Positions 8,240 to 16,496 of a stretch of 64,000 bases of DNA are shown here, one piece after another; the first letter of the stretch is position 1; each line of letters begins with the position of its first letter. Below the pieces are notes generated by a model. It did not search any database, was not told where the DNA came from, and worked only from the letters and a program-made list of their open reading frames with translations. The translations under genes were made by a program, and so were the position numbers. The stretch is from Krasilnikoviella flava (GTDB lineage: Bacteria > Actinomycetota > Actinomycetes > Actinomycetales > Cellulomonadaceae): the NCBI RefSeq assembly GCF_900167525.1, contig NZ_FUZQ01000003.1, positions 62,001 to 126,000 on the forward strand. The letters run 5' to 3'.

Positions 8240-10489
8240 ATGACCCACCTGCCGTACCGCGACCCGTCCCTGTCCCCGGCCGAGCGGGTGGACGACCTGC
8301 TGGCGCGGATGACGCTGCCCGAGAAGGTCGGGCAGATGTTGCAGCTCAACGCGATGGACGACCTCACCGAGATCGTCGTCGACCGGCTGGCCGGGTCGAT
8401 CCTGCACGCGTCGCCGGCACGCGTCGTCGAGGCGATCGAGCTGGCCCGCGGGACGCGGCTGGGGATTCCCCTGCTGGTGGCGGACGACGCCATCCACGGC
8501 CACGGGTTCTTCCCCGGCGCCACGGTCTTCCCCAGCCAGCTGGGGATGGCGGGCACGTGGGACCTCGACCTGGTGGAGCGGGCGGCGCGCGCGACGGCGG
8601 TCGAGGCCGCGGCGACCGGCCTGCACTGGACCTTCTCCCCCGTCCTGTGCCTCACCCGCGACCTGCGCTGGGGCCGCGTGAACGAGACGTTCGGCGAGGA
8701 CCCGCACCTCGTCGGGGAGCTCGGCGCGGCGATGGTGCGCGGCTACCAGGGCGAGGGCCTCACCGATCCGACGGCGGTGCTCGCCACGGCGAAGCACTTC
8801 GCCGGCTACTCCGAGACGCAGGGCGGCCGGGACGCCACCGAGGCGGACCTCTCGCCGCGCAAGCTGCGCTCGTGGTTCCTGCCGCCGTTCGAGCGCGTCG
8901 TCCGCGAGGGCGTGCGCACCGTGATGATCGGCTACCAGGCCATCGACGGCGTGCCCATCACGACGAGCCGCTGGCTGCTGCAGGGCGTGCTCAAGGACGA
9001 GTGGGGCTTCGACGGCACCCTCGTCACCGACTGGGACAACGTGGGCCGCATGGTGTGGGAGCAGTTCGTCAGCCCCGACCACGCGCACGCGTCGGCCGCC
9101 GCCGTCGACGCCGGGAACGACGTGATCATGGCGACGCCGACGTTCTTCGAGGGCGCCCAGGAGGCCGTCGCCGACGGCCGCATCGACGTGGCACGGCTCG
9201 ACGACGCGGTGCGACGCATCCTGCGCCTCAAGGTGGACCTCGGGCTGTTCGAGGACCCGCGCGCGCCCGTGGCCGAGCGGATCGAGGCCGTCGTCGGCTC
9301 GGCGGAGCACCGCGACCTGGCCCTCGACGTCGCGCGCGGCTCGCTCGTGCTGCTCGAGAACGACGGCACGCTGCCGCTGGTCTCGACAGGCTCGACCGAC
9401 GGGCTGCGCGTCGCCGTCGTCGGGCCGAACGCGGACGACCCGCACGCGCAGCTCGGCGACTGGGCCGGCGCCTCCGGGCAGGTGAGCTGGATCCGCGACG
9501 GGCACCCGCGCGAGCTGACCGAGACGGTGCTGGACGGCCTGCGCGCCGTCGCGCCGTCGTCGTGGGAGGTCACGTACGCGCGCGGGGCGAACATCGTGGA
9601 GCTGGGCCCCGACCCGGACGGCACGCACTTCCCCGACGGCCAGCCGCGCCCGCCGGCGGCCCTGCCCGCGCCGTCCGACCCGGTCCTGCTGGACGAGGCG
9701 GAGGAGGCGGCGCGCGCGGCGGACGTCGTCGTCGCCGTCCTGGGCGACGAGGTCGCGCTCGCCGGCGAGGGCAGGTCCACGGCCACGCTGGAGCTGCAGG
9801 GCGGCCAGGTGGAGCTGCTGGAGCGCCTCGTCGCGACGGGCACGCCCGTCGTCGTCGTGCTGGTCGCCTCCAAGCCGCTCGTGCTGCCCGACGCCGCGCG
9901 CCGCGCCGCCGCCCTCGTGCACGCCGCCAACCCCGGCATGCGCGGCGGGCGCGCGGTCGCCGAGCTGCTGCTCGGGCTGATCGAGCCGACGGGCCGCCTG
10001 CCGATCTCCTACGCCCTGCACGCCGGCCAGCAGCCGGTGTTCTACCACCAGGTGCGCGGCCAGCACGGCACCCGGTACGCGGACCTCACGCAGCGGCCGC
10101 CGTACGTGTTCGGCGAGGGTCTCTCGTACACGAGCGTCGAGTACTCCGACCTGGGGCTGGACGCCGAGGACGTCGCCCGCGACGGCGTCGTGCGCGGCCG
10201 CGTCACCGTGACCAACACGGGGAGCCGGCCCGCCGTCGAGACCGTGCAGGTGTACGTGAGCGACAAGGTCACGTCGGTCACGTGGGCCGACCGCGAGCTC
10301 ACGACCTTCCGTCGCGTGCCGCTCGCGCCGGGCGAGAGCGTCGCCGTGGAGGTCGAGGTGCCCGCCGCCGACTGCACGATCGTCGACGCCGGCGGGCGCC
10401 GCGTCGTCGAGCCGGGCGAGTTCGAGCTGCTGGTCGGCCCGAGCTCGCGTCGTGAGGACCTGCTGGTGGCCCCGTTCCGCATCTCCTGA
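8240..10489 (+). CDS. Beta-glucosidase/beta-xylosidase-type glycoside hydrolase family 3
   Basis: A 749-residue GH3 enzyme: N-terminal TIM barrel with the nucleophile Asp264 in 'TLVTDWDN', an alpha/beta sandwich domain ('VAVVGPNADDPHAQLGDW'), and a C-terminal fibronectin-III-like domain ('VTVTNTGSRPAVETVQVYV'). No signal peptide, so it is cytoplasmic. ATG 8240 starts just before 'PYRDPSLSPAERVDDLLARM', the normal GH3 beginning. A family-1 half-repeat is translated as 'VSTGSTDG' near residue 380, in the linker between the first two domains, where it should be tolerated. With the GH1 enzyme it would split imported oligosaccharides to monosaccharides. Confidence 0.93.
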   Translation: MTHLPYRDPSLSPAERVDDLLARMTLPEKVGQMLQLNAMDDLTEIVVDRLAGSILHASPARVVEAIELARGTRLGIPLLVADDAIHGHGFFPGATVFPSQLGMAGTWDLDLVERAARATAVEAAATGLHWTFSPVLCLTRDLRWGRVNETFGEDPHLVGELGAAMVRGYQGEGLTDPTAVLATAKHFAGYSETQGGRDATEADLSPRKLRSWFLPPFERVVREGVRTVMIGYQAIDGVPITTSRWLLQGVLKDEWGFDGTLVTDWDNVGRMVWEQFVSPDHAHASAAAVDAGNDVIMATPTFFEGAQEAVADGRIDVARLDDAVRRILRLKVDLGLFEDPRAPVAERIEAVVGSAEHRDLALDVARGSLVLLENDGTLPLVSTGSTDGLRVAVVGPNADDPHAQLGDWAGASGQVSWIRDGHPRELTETVLDGLRAVAPSSWEVTYARGANIVELGPDPDGTHFPDGQPRPPAALPAPSDPVLLDEAEEAARAADVVVAVLGDEVALAGEGRSTATLELQGGQVELLERLVATGTPVVVVLVASKPLVLPDAARRAAALVHAANPGMRGGRAVAELLLGLIEPTGRLPISYALHAGQQPVFYHQVRGQHGTRYADLTQRPPYVFGEGLSYTSVEYSDLGLDAEDVARDGVVRGRVTVTNTGSRPAVETVQVYVSDKVTSVTWADRELTTFRRVPLAPGESVAVEVEVPAADCTIVDAGGRRVVEPGEFELLVGPSSRREDLLVAPFRIS
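9379..9397. repeat. Family-1 half-repeat inside the GH3 gene
   Basis: GGTCTCGACAGGCTCGACC matches one arm of the dispersed family exactly. The partner arm is absent. It is in frame and encodes 'VSTGST' in the interdomain linker. Confidence 0.85.
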
Positions 10490-10498
10490 CGCCGTCGA

Positions 10499-10548
10499 GG
10501 ACGTGATCGGTCCCGTCATCCGGCCGGATGGCGGGGCCGACCACGTCC
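10499..10548. terminator. 50-nt palindrome after the GH3 gene (repeat family 3; probable terminator)
   Basis: The arms 10499-10523 and 10524-10548 pair over all 25 positions except three, two of which are G-U in the + strand RNA, with no loop. It begins 10 bases after the GH3 stop and lies before the copper operon promoter. No T-run follows, as is usual for actinobacterial hairpin terminators. The left arm shares the core ACGTGATC.GTCCCG with the hairpin at 35087-35142. Confidence 0.75.
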
Positions 10549-10566
10549 ATGGCAGGGGCGGAAGGG

Positions 10567-10594
10567 TTGACGATGTACCCCCTAGGGGTATGGT
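10567..10594 (+). promoter_or_regulatory. CsoR operator within the copper operon promoter
   Basis: TACCCCCTAGGGGTA (10576-10590) is the G/C-tract palindrome typical of CsoR sites. It lies between -35-like TTGACG (10567-10572) and -10-like TATGGT (10589-10594), 16 bp apart. The -10 ends six bases before the csoR ATG, so transcription probably begins at the start codon itself. Copper binding to CsoR would release the site. Confidence 0.85.
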
Positions 10595-10600
10595 GGGGTC

Positions 10601-10945
10601 ATGGCCGACACGACCGCACCCGCCGCCGCCCTCACGCCGGACGCCCAGCACGAGCATGACGGGCCGCACGGCTACGCCTCCGACAAGGAGGCGTACCTCA
10701 AGCGCATGCGCCGCATCGAGGGACAGGTGCGCGGCATCGCGCGCATGATCGACGAGGACGTGTACTGCATCGACATCCTCACCCAGGTGTCCGCGGTGAC
10801 CAAGGCCCTGCAGGCCGTGTCCATCGGACTCGTCGAGGACCACCTGGGGCACTGCGTCGTCGACGCCGCCCGCGCGTCCGAGGCCGAGGGCGCCGCGAAG
10901 GTCAAGGAGGCCGCCGACGCGATCGGCCGCCTCGTCCGGTCCTGA
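10601..10945 (+). CDS. csoR: Copper-sensing transcriptional repressor CsoR
   Basis: A 114-residue all-helical repressor of the CsoR/RcnR family that releases DNA when it binds Cu(I). The three copper ligands of the family are present as Cys56, His81 and Cys85; their spacing (25 and 4) equals that of the Mycobacterium tuberculosis prototype (Cys36, His61, Cys65). The DNA-binding helix 'RMRRIEGQVRGIARMIDED' is intact. The first ~27 residues are a His-containing tail absent from minimal members. It is the first gene of an operon with an HMA chaperone and a copper ATPase and has its own operator. The start is probably leaderless: no ribosome site, and a -10 six bases upstream. Confidence 0.95.
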   Translation: MADTTAPAAALTPDAQHEHDGPHGYASDKEAYLKRMRRIEGQVRGIARMIDEDVYCIDILTQVSAVTKALQAVSIGLVEDHLGHCVVDAARASEAEGAAKVKEAADAIGRLVRS

Positions 10946-10984
10946 TCCACCCGTTGCTGATCCACCCTCGATGAAGGAGCACGC

Positions 10985-11362
10985 ATGAGCACCGTCACCA
11001 CCCTGGGCGTCACCGGCATGACCTGCGGCAACTGCGTCGCGCACGTCACCAAGGACCTCGCCGCCGTCCCCGGCGTCGTCGACGTGAGCGTCGAGCTGCA
11101 CGCCGGCGGCACCTCCGACGTCGCCGTCTTCTCCGACGCCCCGCTCGACGAGGCCGCGCTGCGCGAGGCCGTCGACGAGGCCGGGTACGACGTCGAGTCC
11201 GTCGCCGTCCAGACCGACGCGCTCGCCGCCCAGCAGGCCGCCCAGGCGCCGGCCCGCCAGGAGGCGCACAACTGCGCGTGCGGCTGCGGCGCCGGCGAAG
11301 CCTCCGCCACCGACGAGCCCGCGCAGAAGACCTACGACCTGGCCGTCCCCCCGCGCGCCTGA
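10985..11362 (+). CDS. Heavy-metal-associated (CopZ-like) copper chaperone with Cys-rich tail
   Basis: 125 residues. Residues 1-70 form a ferredoxin-like HMA domain with the metal site 'GMTCGNC' (Cys14, Cys17). It is followed by an Ala/Gln linker and a short cluster 'HNCACGCGAG' with three further cysteines and a histidine. Plain CopZ proteins end near residue 70, so the tail adds a possible second Cu(I) site. AAGGAG about six bases before ATG 10985 supports the start. It lies 39 bases after csoR and would carry Cu(I) to the ATPase downstream or buffer it. Confidence 0.88.
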   Translation: MSTVTTLGVTGMTCGNCVAHVTKDLAAVPGVVDVSVELHAGGTSDVAVFSDAPLDEAALREAVDEAGYDVESVAVQTDALAAQQAAQAPARQEAHNCACGCGAGEASATDEPAQKTYDLAVPPRA

Positions 11363-11568
11363 GTCCTCGCTCGCCCGACGCCGACCGCCGAGCGAGCCAC
11401 CGCCCGCGGTACGCCTGCCGAACCGTCGCCCCGCGCTCCCCCGAGCCCCCGCGACCCAGGCCCTCCGCGCCGCGCCGTCGTCCACCGACACGGCGCCCCC
11501 ACCGCGACCCCGCCACCCCGGGTCGTCGCGGGTGACCTCCGCCCCAGCACCTCAGGGAGTCACCCCCC

Positions 11569-14010
11569 ATGAGCACCCCCACACCCTCGCCGGTCCAGCC
11601 GGCCGGGGCCACGCCACCGGTCCTCGAGATCGACCTCGCCATCGAGGGCATGACCTGCGCGTCGTGCGTGGCCCGCGTCGAGAAGCGGCTCAACCGCGTC
11701 GACGGCGTCACCGCCACCGTGAACCTGCCGCTCGAGAGCGCGCACGTCGAGCTCACCACGCCCGTCGACGACGCCGCGCTGGTCGAGGCCGTCGAGAAGG
11801 CCGGCTACGGCGCCCGCGTCACCGCACGGCGCGGTGTCGCCCCGCGGGCGCCGTCGGCCGAGCCCGTCGAGCACACCCCGCCGGTCGAGCCTGTCGAGAC
11901 CCGGGTCTCGACAGGCTCGTCCACCGACGCGACAGGCTCGACCAGCGAACCGACAGCCCCGACCATCAGCGGTGACGCACGCGGCGCGGACCTGCGCCGC
12001 CGGCTGGTCGCCTCCGCGATCCTCACCGTCCCGGTGGTCGCGCTGTCGATGATCCCCGCGCTGCAGTTCACGGGCTGGCAGTGGGTCGTCGCCGCGGCGG
12101 CGCTGCCGGTCGTCACGTGGGGCGCGTGGCCGTTCCACACGGCGGCGGCACGGGCGGCCAGGCACGGCGCCTCCACGATGGACACGCTGGTCTCGCTCGG
12201 CGTCGTCGCCGCGACCCTGTGGTCGCTGTGGGCGCTCACGCTGGGCGGCACCGGGGAGCTCGGGATGCGGATGCGGCCGTCGCTGATCCCGTCCGAGTCC
12301 GGCGGTGCGCCCGAGCTGTACTTCGAGGTCGCCGCCGTCGTGACGACGTTCCTCCTCGCCGGCCGCTACGCGGAGCACCGCTCCCGCCGTCGGGCGGGCG
12401 ACGCCCTGCGATCCCTGCTGGAGCTGGGCGCCAAGGACGCCGAGCGGGTGCTGCTGGCCCCGGACGGCACGCCCCGGACCCGGCCCGACGGCGGCCGCGT
12501 CACCGAGCGCGTCGCGGTGGCGGACCTCGCCGTCGGCGACGTGTTCGTCGTGCGGCCGGGCGAGAAGGTCGCCACCGACGGTGAGGTGGTCGAGGGAGCC
12601 AGCGCGCTCGACACGTCGCTGCTCACGGGCGAGCCGGTGCCGGTCGACGTCGGTCCCGGGGACGCCGTGACCGGCGCGACCGTCAACACGTCGGGTCACC
12701 TGCTGGTGCGCGCCACCCGCGTGGGCGAGGAGACGACGCTCGCGCAGATCGGGCGCCTGGTGTCGCAGGCGCAGACGGGCAAGGCCCCCGTGGCCCGGCT
12801 CGCCGACCGCATCTCCGCCGTCTTCGTGCCGATCGTCATCGCGCTGTCCGTGCTCACGCTGGTGGGCTGGCTGCTGGCGGGCGCGGACGTGCAGCTCGCG
12901 TTCACCGCCGCCGTGGCCGTGCTGATCATCGCGTGCCCGTGCGCCCTCGGCCTCGCGACGCCCACCGCGCTGCTGGTCGGCACCGGCCGCGGCGCGCAGC
13001 TCGGCATCCTCATCAAGGGACCGGAGATCCTGGAGTCCACGCGCCGCGTCGACACCGTGGTGCTGGACAAGACCGGCACCGTCACCGAGGGCCGCATGCA
13101 GGTCGAGCGCGTGCTCGTCCCGGAGCTGTCAGAGCCACAGGGGGCTATGGCCCCACGTGACTCTGACAACTCGGGCGGGACGGGGGCGGACGGCATCGGG
13201 ATCGGCACGCTGCAGGCGTTCGACTTCCGCGCCACGGCGGGCGGCGGCGTCGAGGCGGTCGTGCGGCGGGCCCACTCGGGCATCGCCGGGCTTGCCGCCG
13301 ACGGCGGGCTCAACGCCCGGCGGGTCCTCGTCGGGCAGCCGTCGTGGCTGACCGGGCAGGGCGTCGCGTTCGACGGCGACCTCGCGGCCGCGTTCGCCGA
13401 CGCCGAGGCGACGGGCGCCAGCGCCGTCGTCGTCGCGTGGGACGGCGCCGCCCGCGGCGTGGTCGTGCTGCGCGACCCGGTCAAGGCGACCTCCGCCGAA
13501 GCCGTGCGCGAGCTGCGCGACCTCGGCCTGCGGCCCGTGCTGCTCACCGGCGACGGCGAGGGCGCGGCCCGCGTCGCCGCCCGGGAGGTCAGCATCGCCG
13601 AGGAGGACGTGATCGCCCGCGTGCTGCCGCAGGACAAGGCCGCCGTCGTGGCCCGGCTGCGCTCGGAGGGACGCGTCGTCGCGATGGTCGGCGACGGCGT
13701 GAACGACGCCGCCGCCCTCGCCACGGCCGACCTGGGGCTCGCGATGGGCACCGGCACGGACGTCGCGATCGAGGCGAGCGACATCACGCTCGTGCGCGGC
13801 GACCTGCGCTCCGCCCCCGCCGCCGTCCGCCTGTCCCGCGGCACGCTGCGGGTCATCAAGCAGAACCTGTTCTGGGCGTTCGCGTACAACGTGGCGGCCA
13901 TCCCGCTCGCCGCGGCGGGCCTGCTCAACCCGATGATCGCCGGGGCAGCCATGGCCGCGTCGTCCGTCATCGTCGTCGGCAACTCGCTGCGCCTGCGCCG
14001 CGCCGGCTGA
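11569..14010 (+). CDS. copA: Copper-exporting P1B-type ATPase, with repeat-altered nucleotide-binding domain
   Basis: 813 residues. An N-terminal HMA domain (Cys30, Cys33 in 'MTCASC') is followed by eight membrane helices, the CPC metal site (Cys456-Pro-Cys458), the phosphorylated Asp500 in 'DKTGT' and the hinge 'GDGVNDAAAL'. Two palindromic repeats are translated. One encodes 'VEPVETRVSTGSSTDATGST' in the linker after the HMA domain. The other (13123-13172) lies about 20 residues after DKTGT, exactly where the helix with the conserved 'SEHP' motif is expected. No HP dipeptide is found between DKTGT and 'AGGGVEAVV', although His-Pro contacts ATP in this family. The enzyme may have altered nucleotide affinity. 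The rest of the protein is complete and in frame. Confidence 0.9.
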   Translation: MSTPTPSPVQPAGATPPVLEIDLAIEGMTCASCVARVEKRLNRVDGVTATVNLPLESAHVELTTPVDDAALVEAVEKAGYGARVTARRGVAPRAPSAEPVEHTPPVEPVETRVSTGSSTDATGSTSEPTAPTISGDARGADLRRRLVASAILTVPVVALSMIPALQFTGWQWVVAAAALPVVTWGAWPFHTAAARAARHGASTMDTLVSLGVVAATLWSLWALTLGGTGELGMRMRPSLIPSESGGAPELYFEVAAVVTTFLLAGRYAEHRSRRRAGDALRSLLELGAKDAERVLLAPDGTPRTRPDGGRVTERVAVADLAVGDVFVVRPGEKVATDGEVVEGASALDTSLLTGEPVPVDVGPGDAVTGATVNTSGHLLVRATRVGEETTLAQIGRLVSQAQTGKAPVARLADRISAVFVPIVIALSVLTLVGWLLAGADVQLAFTAAVAVLIIACPCALGLATPTALLVGTGRGAQLGILIKGPEILESTRRVDTVVLDKTGTVTEGRMQVERVLVPELSEPQGAMAPRDSDNSGGTGADGIGIGTLQAFDFRATAGGGVEAVVRRAHSGIAGLAADGGLNARRVLVGQPSWLTGQGVAFDGDLAAAFADAEATGASAVVVAWDGAARGVVVLRDPVKATSAEAVRELRDLGLRPVLLTGDGEGAARVAAREVSIAEEDVIARVLPQDKAAVVARLRSEGRVVAMVGDGVNDAAALATADLGLAMGTGTDVAIEASDITLVRGDLRSAPAAVRLSRGTLRVIKQNLFWAFAYNVAAIPLAAAGLLNPMIAGAAMAASSVIVVGNSLRLRRAG
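11883..11947. repeat. Family-1 repeat (copy 4) inside copA, one and a half elements
   Basis: GTCGAGCCTGTCGAGACC is followed at once by its inverse GGTCTCGACAGGCTCG, then by another half-arm GCGACAGGCTCGACC (11930-11944). All is read in frame in the linker between the HMA domain and the first membrane helix. Confidence 0.88.
13123..13172. repeat. Palindromic repeat, family 2 (copy 1), inside copA
   Basis: Arms GAGCTGTCAGAGCCAC (13123-13138) and GTGACTCTGACAACTC (13157-13172) pair with two mismatches, around an inner stem GGGGC-TATG-GCCCC. The 50 bases are translated without a stop. Copies 2 and 3 are at 35951-35992 and 36012-36052. Confidence 0.88.
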
Positions 14011-14037
14011 CGCCCGGACCGTTCCCGCGTCCGACCC

Positions 14038-14084
14038 CACGGGCAGGGCCGCCGATCACCCCCCGGTCGGCGGTCCTGCCCGTG
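14038..14084. terminator. Terminator hairpin of the copper operon
   Basis: A 20-bp stem (CACGGGCAGG... 14038-14057 with 14065-14084) has two mismatched positions and a short C-rich loop. It starts 27 bases after the copA stop. No T-run is present. Confidence 0.75.
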
Positions 14085-14168
14085 CATGTGCTCCCTCCCT
14101 CCAGGTATGACGCGCCCCCGATGCGTCCGCACCGAGAGCCACCGTCGCCTCGTCGAGGAGGGAACGTC

Positions 14169-14678
14169 ATGAGCACCACCATGCAGCTCACCGGGATCGG
14201 GGTGGGCGACCTGCAGGACGCCGCCGCACAGGAGGCCGTCCGCATCATCAGACGGGCCAAGGGCGACCGCCGGGCCGCCACCGTCGCGCTGCTGCGCATG
14301 CTCCGGACCTGGGACCTCGTCACCGACGAGGACCTCACGGTGCTGGAGCGCCTCAACGACCTGGGCTTCGACGCCGCCGCGGGGACGACGGACGCGGAGA
14401 CGGCCTACGTCGAGGCCCGCCGCCTGCGCACCGAGCTCGTCGTGAAGCGCGGCTCGCCCGTCGCGCTCGCCCTCGCGTCGGCCGACGTCGGCTCGTACAT
14501 CTCCGCCGAGAGCGACGACGGCCACGTCGTCTACAAGAAGTCGTCCCTCGGCTGGCAGGCCACGCTGGCGTCGGCGGGAGCCGCGATCGGTGGCGTGCTC
14601 GGCGACAGGGACGGAGCGATCCTCGGTGGCGCCATCGGCGGCATCGTCGGCAAGGTCGTGGACGACTGCCTCGCGTGA
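14169..14678 (+). CDS. Hypothetical protein with C-terminal glycine zipper
   Basis: 169 residues, not recognised as a named family. The first ~80 residues look helical and charged. The middle holds 'VGSYISAESDDGHVVYKKSSLGW'. The last 30 residues form a glycine zipper, 'GAAIGGVLGDRDGAILGGAI' and following, with Gly every fourth position, as in membrane-inserting or oligomerising helices of some bacteriocins and outer-envelope proteins. No signal peptide. ATG 14169 follows GAGGAGGGA. It is separated from copA by a terminator and has its own downstream hairpin, so it is likely a single-gene unit. Confidence 0.7.
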   Translation: MSTTMQLTGIGVGDLQDAAAQEAVRIIRRAKGDRRAATVALLRMLRTWDLVTDEDLTVLERLNDLGFDAAAGTTDAETAYVEARRLRTELVVKRGSPVALALASADVGSYISAESDDGHVVYKKSSLGWQATLASAGAAIGGVLGDRDGAILGGAIGGIVGKVVDDCLA

Positions 14679-14694
14679 CGGGTCGGAGACGTGG

Positions 14695-14749
14695 GGGGTG
14701 CGGCCGTGACCCCGTCCCGGGTCGAGACGGGGCCACGGTCGCACACCCC
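14695..14749. terminator. Bidirectional terminator between convergent genes
   Basis: A long stem: GGGGTGCGGCCGTGACCCC on the left pairs with GACGGGGCCACGGTCGCAC and CCCC on the right, with a two-base bulge. It sits between the stop of the glycine-zipper gene (14678) and the stop of the converging ABC-2 permease gene (14755), and can serve both. Confidence 0.8.
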
Positions 14750-14754
14750 GACGC

Positions 14755-15555
14755 TCAGCGGAAGCGTCGGCCCTCGTCGCGGCGGTAGGCGCCGACGGCG
14801 AGGACGGCGAACAGCGCCGTCCACCCGAGCAGCACCAGCCACGCGGCGGGATACGCCGGCTGACCGGTGAGGGCCTGGACCAGCAGGTCACGACCGGCGC
14901 GCGTGGGCGTGGCCTGTGAGATGGCGTCGAGCCAGGACGGGAACGCCTGCGGCGGCAGGAACAGCCCGCCCGCGAACGCCAGCGGGAACAGCACCACCTG
15001 GACGACGGGCAGCGCGGCCTTGGCGGACAGCGAGTAGCCCACCGCCATGCCGAGCAGCACGAACGGCACCGAGACCAGCAGGATCGTGCCCACCCCGGCG
15101 AACAGCTGCCCCACCGTCACCGTCGCGGCCGTGAACAGCCAGCCGATGAGGATCAGCGGCACCAGGCCGAAGAGCGCGAAGATCGCGCCGTTGCCGATCC
15201 GCGCCACCATCCGCGGGCCGGGGCCGGCGGGCAGGGAGCGCAGGAACGGGTCGAACGGGAGCTGCCGGTCCTCGGCCACGCCCAGCCCGTAGGTGAACAG
15301 ACTGGCCGAGCAGACGGCGAACAGGCCGAGGCTCGCCACCGACATCGTGGCCCAGAGCGGGTTCTGGGCGACGTCGCTCTGCGGCACCACGAAGAAGAAC
15401 ATCGCCAGCGCGGGGAACAGCATGTTGCCCAGCACCGCGATCGGCACGCGCACCGTCTCGAGGAACTGGTACCGCAGGTGCAGCCACGTGAGCCGCAGCG
15501 GGCCGGGCCCGGCCGCCACCGTGGGCCCCGTCGCGGGGATCGTCGTCGCGCTCAT
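14755..15555 (-). CDS. ABC-2 type transporter permease
   Basis: 266 residues with about six membrane helices of the ABC2_membrane family. The N-terminus 'LRLTWLHLRYQFLETVRVPIAVLGNMLFPALAMFFF' is the amphipathic helix plus first membrane helix seen in drug/polyketide exporter permeases. Its start overlaps the stop of the ATPase gene by four bases (ATGA). It is the last gene of a four-gene operon (membrane protein, winged-helix regulator, ATPase, permease). The substrate is unknown; DrrB-like antibiotic or lipid export is the usual role of the family. Confidence 0.88.
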   Translation of the reverse strand: MSATTIPATGPTVAAGPGPLRLTWLHLRYQFLETVRVPIAVLGNMLFPALAMFFFVVPQSDVAQNPLWATMSVASLGLFAVCSASLFTYGLGVAEDRQLPFDPFLRSLPAGPGPRMVARIGNGAIFALFGLVPLILIGWLFTAATVTVGQLFAGVGTILLVSVPFVLLGMAVGYSLSAKAALPVVQVVLFPLAFAGGLFLPPQAFPSWLDAISQATPTRAGRDLLVQALTGQPAYPAAWLVLLGWTALFAVLAVGAYRRDEGRRFR

Positions 15556-16496
15556 CGGGTCGCCTCCTGCATCACCATCTCCTCGAAGGCCTCCTCGAGG
15601 CTCGCGCCCCGGATCTGGAGGTCGTGGAAGTCCACGTCGCCGCGCACGAGCTCACGCACGAGGGTGTCGGCGTCCGCGGTGTACAGCTCCTGCGTGCCGT
15701 CGTCTCGGCGTTCGGCACGCACGACGCCGGGCCACGCGGCGAGGTCGGACGCGGAGCGCAGCGCCACGCGGCGCAGCCCCACGCGCCGCAGGATCGCGTC
15801 CAGCGAGTCGTCGGCGCGCACCACCCCGCGGTCGACGACGACGACGCGCTGTGCGAGCGCCTGCACCTCCTCGAGGTAGTGGCTCGTGAGCAGCACCGTG
15901 CCGCCGTCGGCGTGGTACGCGCGGATCGCGTCCCACAGCGCCTGGCGGGCGCCGATGTCGAGCCCGGTCGTCGGCTCGTCGAGCAGGACGACGCGCGGCC
16001 GCCCCACGAGGGACAGCGCGACGGCGAGCCGCCGCTTCTGGCCGCCGGACAGGGCGCCCGTCTGGCGCCGGGCAAGGTCCGTGAGGCCGAACTGCTCCAG
16101 CAGCTCGCCGGTGGGCACCGGGTCGGCGAAGTGCCCGCCGACGAAGTCGACCACCTCGCGCACCCGCAGCGTGGGGGGCAGCCCCGTCTCCTGGGGGGTG
16201 ATGCCGAGCCCGGCGCGGCTGGCGGCGTCGCGCGGGTCGCCGCCGAGCAGGCGCACCGTGCCCGCATCGGGGCGGCGCTGGCCGCTGACCAGCGACAGCA
16301 GCGTGGACTTGCCGGCCCCGTTGGGCCCGAGCAGGCCCACGAGCTCGCCGGCGCCGACGTCGAGCGACACGTCGTCGAGCGCGACGACGTCGCCGAAGCG
16401 GCGCGTCACGCCGCTCACGGCGACGACGGCGGCCGCGGCCTCCGGCGGCGCGGGCGCGACGACGGGGGCACGCTCGGGCGGGTGGGTGCGGGTCAT
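15552..16496 (-). CDS. ABC transporter ATP-binding protein (DrrA-like exporter)
   Basis: 314 residues, one ABC domain with Walker A 'GPNGAGKST', Q-loop 'TPQETGLPPTL', signature 'LSGGQKRRL' and Walker B 'VVLLDEPTTGLD'. The C-terminal ~80 residues form the dimerisation/regulatory extension typical of DrrA/NatA exporter ATPases. It overlaps both neighbours by four bases, so it is co-translated with the permease downstream and the regulator upstream. It drives export through the ABC-2 permease. Confidence 0.92.
   Translation of the reverse strand: MTRTHPPERAPVVAPAPPEAAAAVVAVSGVTRRFGDVVALDDVSLDVGAGELVGLLGPNGAGKSTLLSLVSGQRRPDAGTVRLLGGDPRDAASRAGLGITPQETGLPPTLRVREVVDFVGGHFADPVPTGELLEQFGLTDLARRQTGALSGGQKRRLAVALSLVGRPRVVLLDEPTTGLDIGARQALWDAIRAYHADGGTVLLTSHYLEEVQALAQRVVVVDRGVVRADDSLDAILRRVGLRRVALRSASDLAAWPGVVRAERRDDGTQELYTADADTLVRELVRGDVDFHDLQIRGASLEEAFEEMVMQEATR

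Noticed and set aside
8153-11491. Long minus-strand open frame opposite GH3 and the copper genes
   Set aside because: Same codon-bias artefact; the plus-strand proteins have full catalytic motifs in the other frame.
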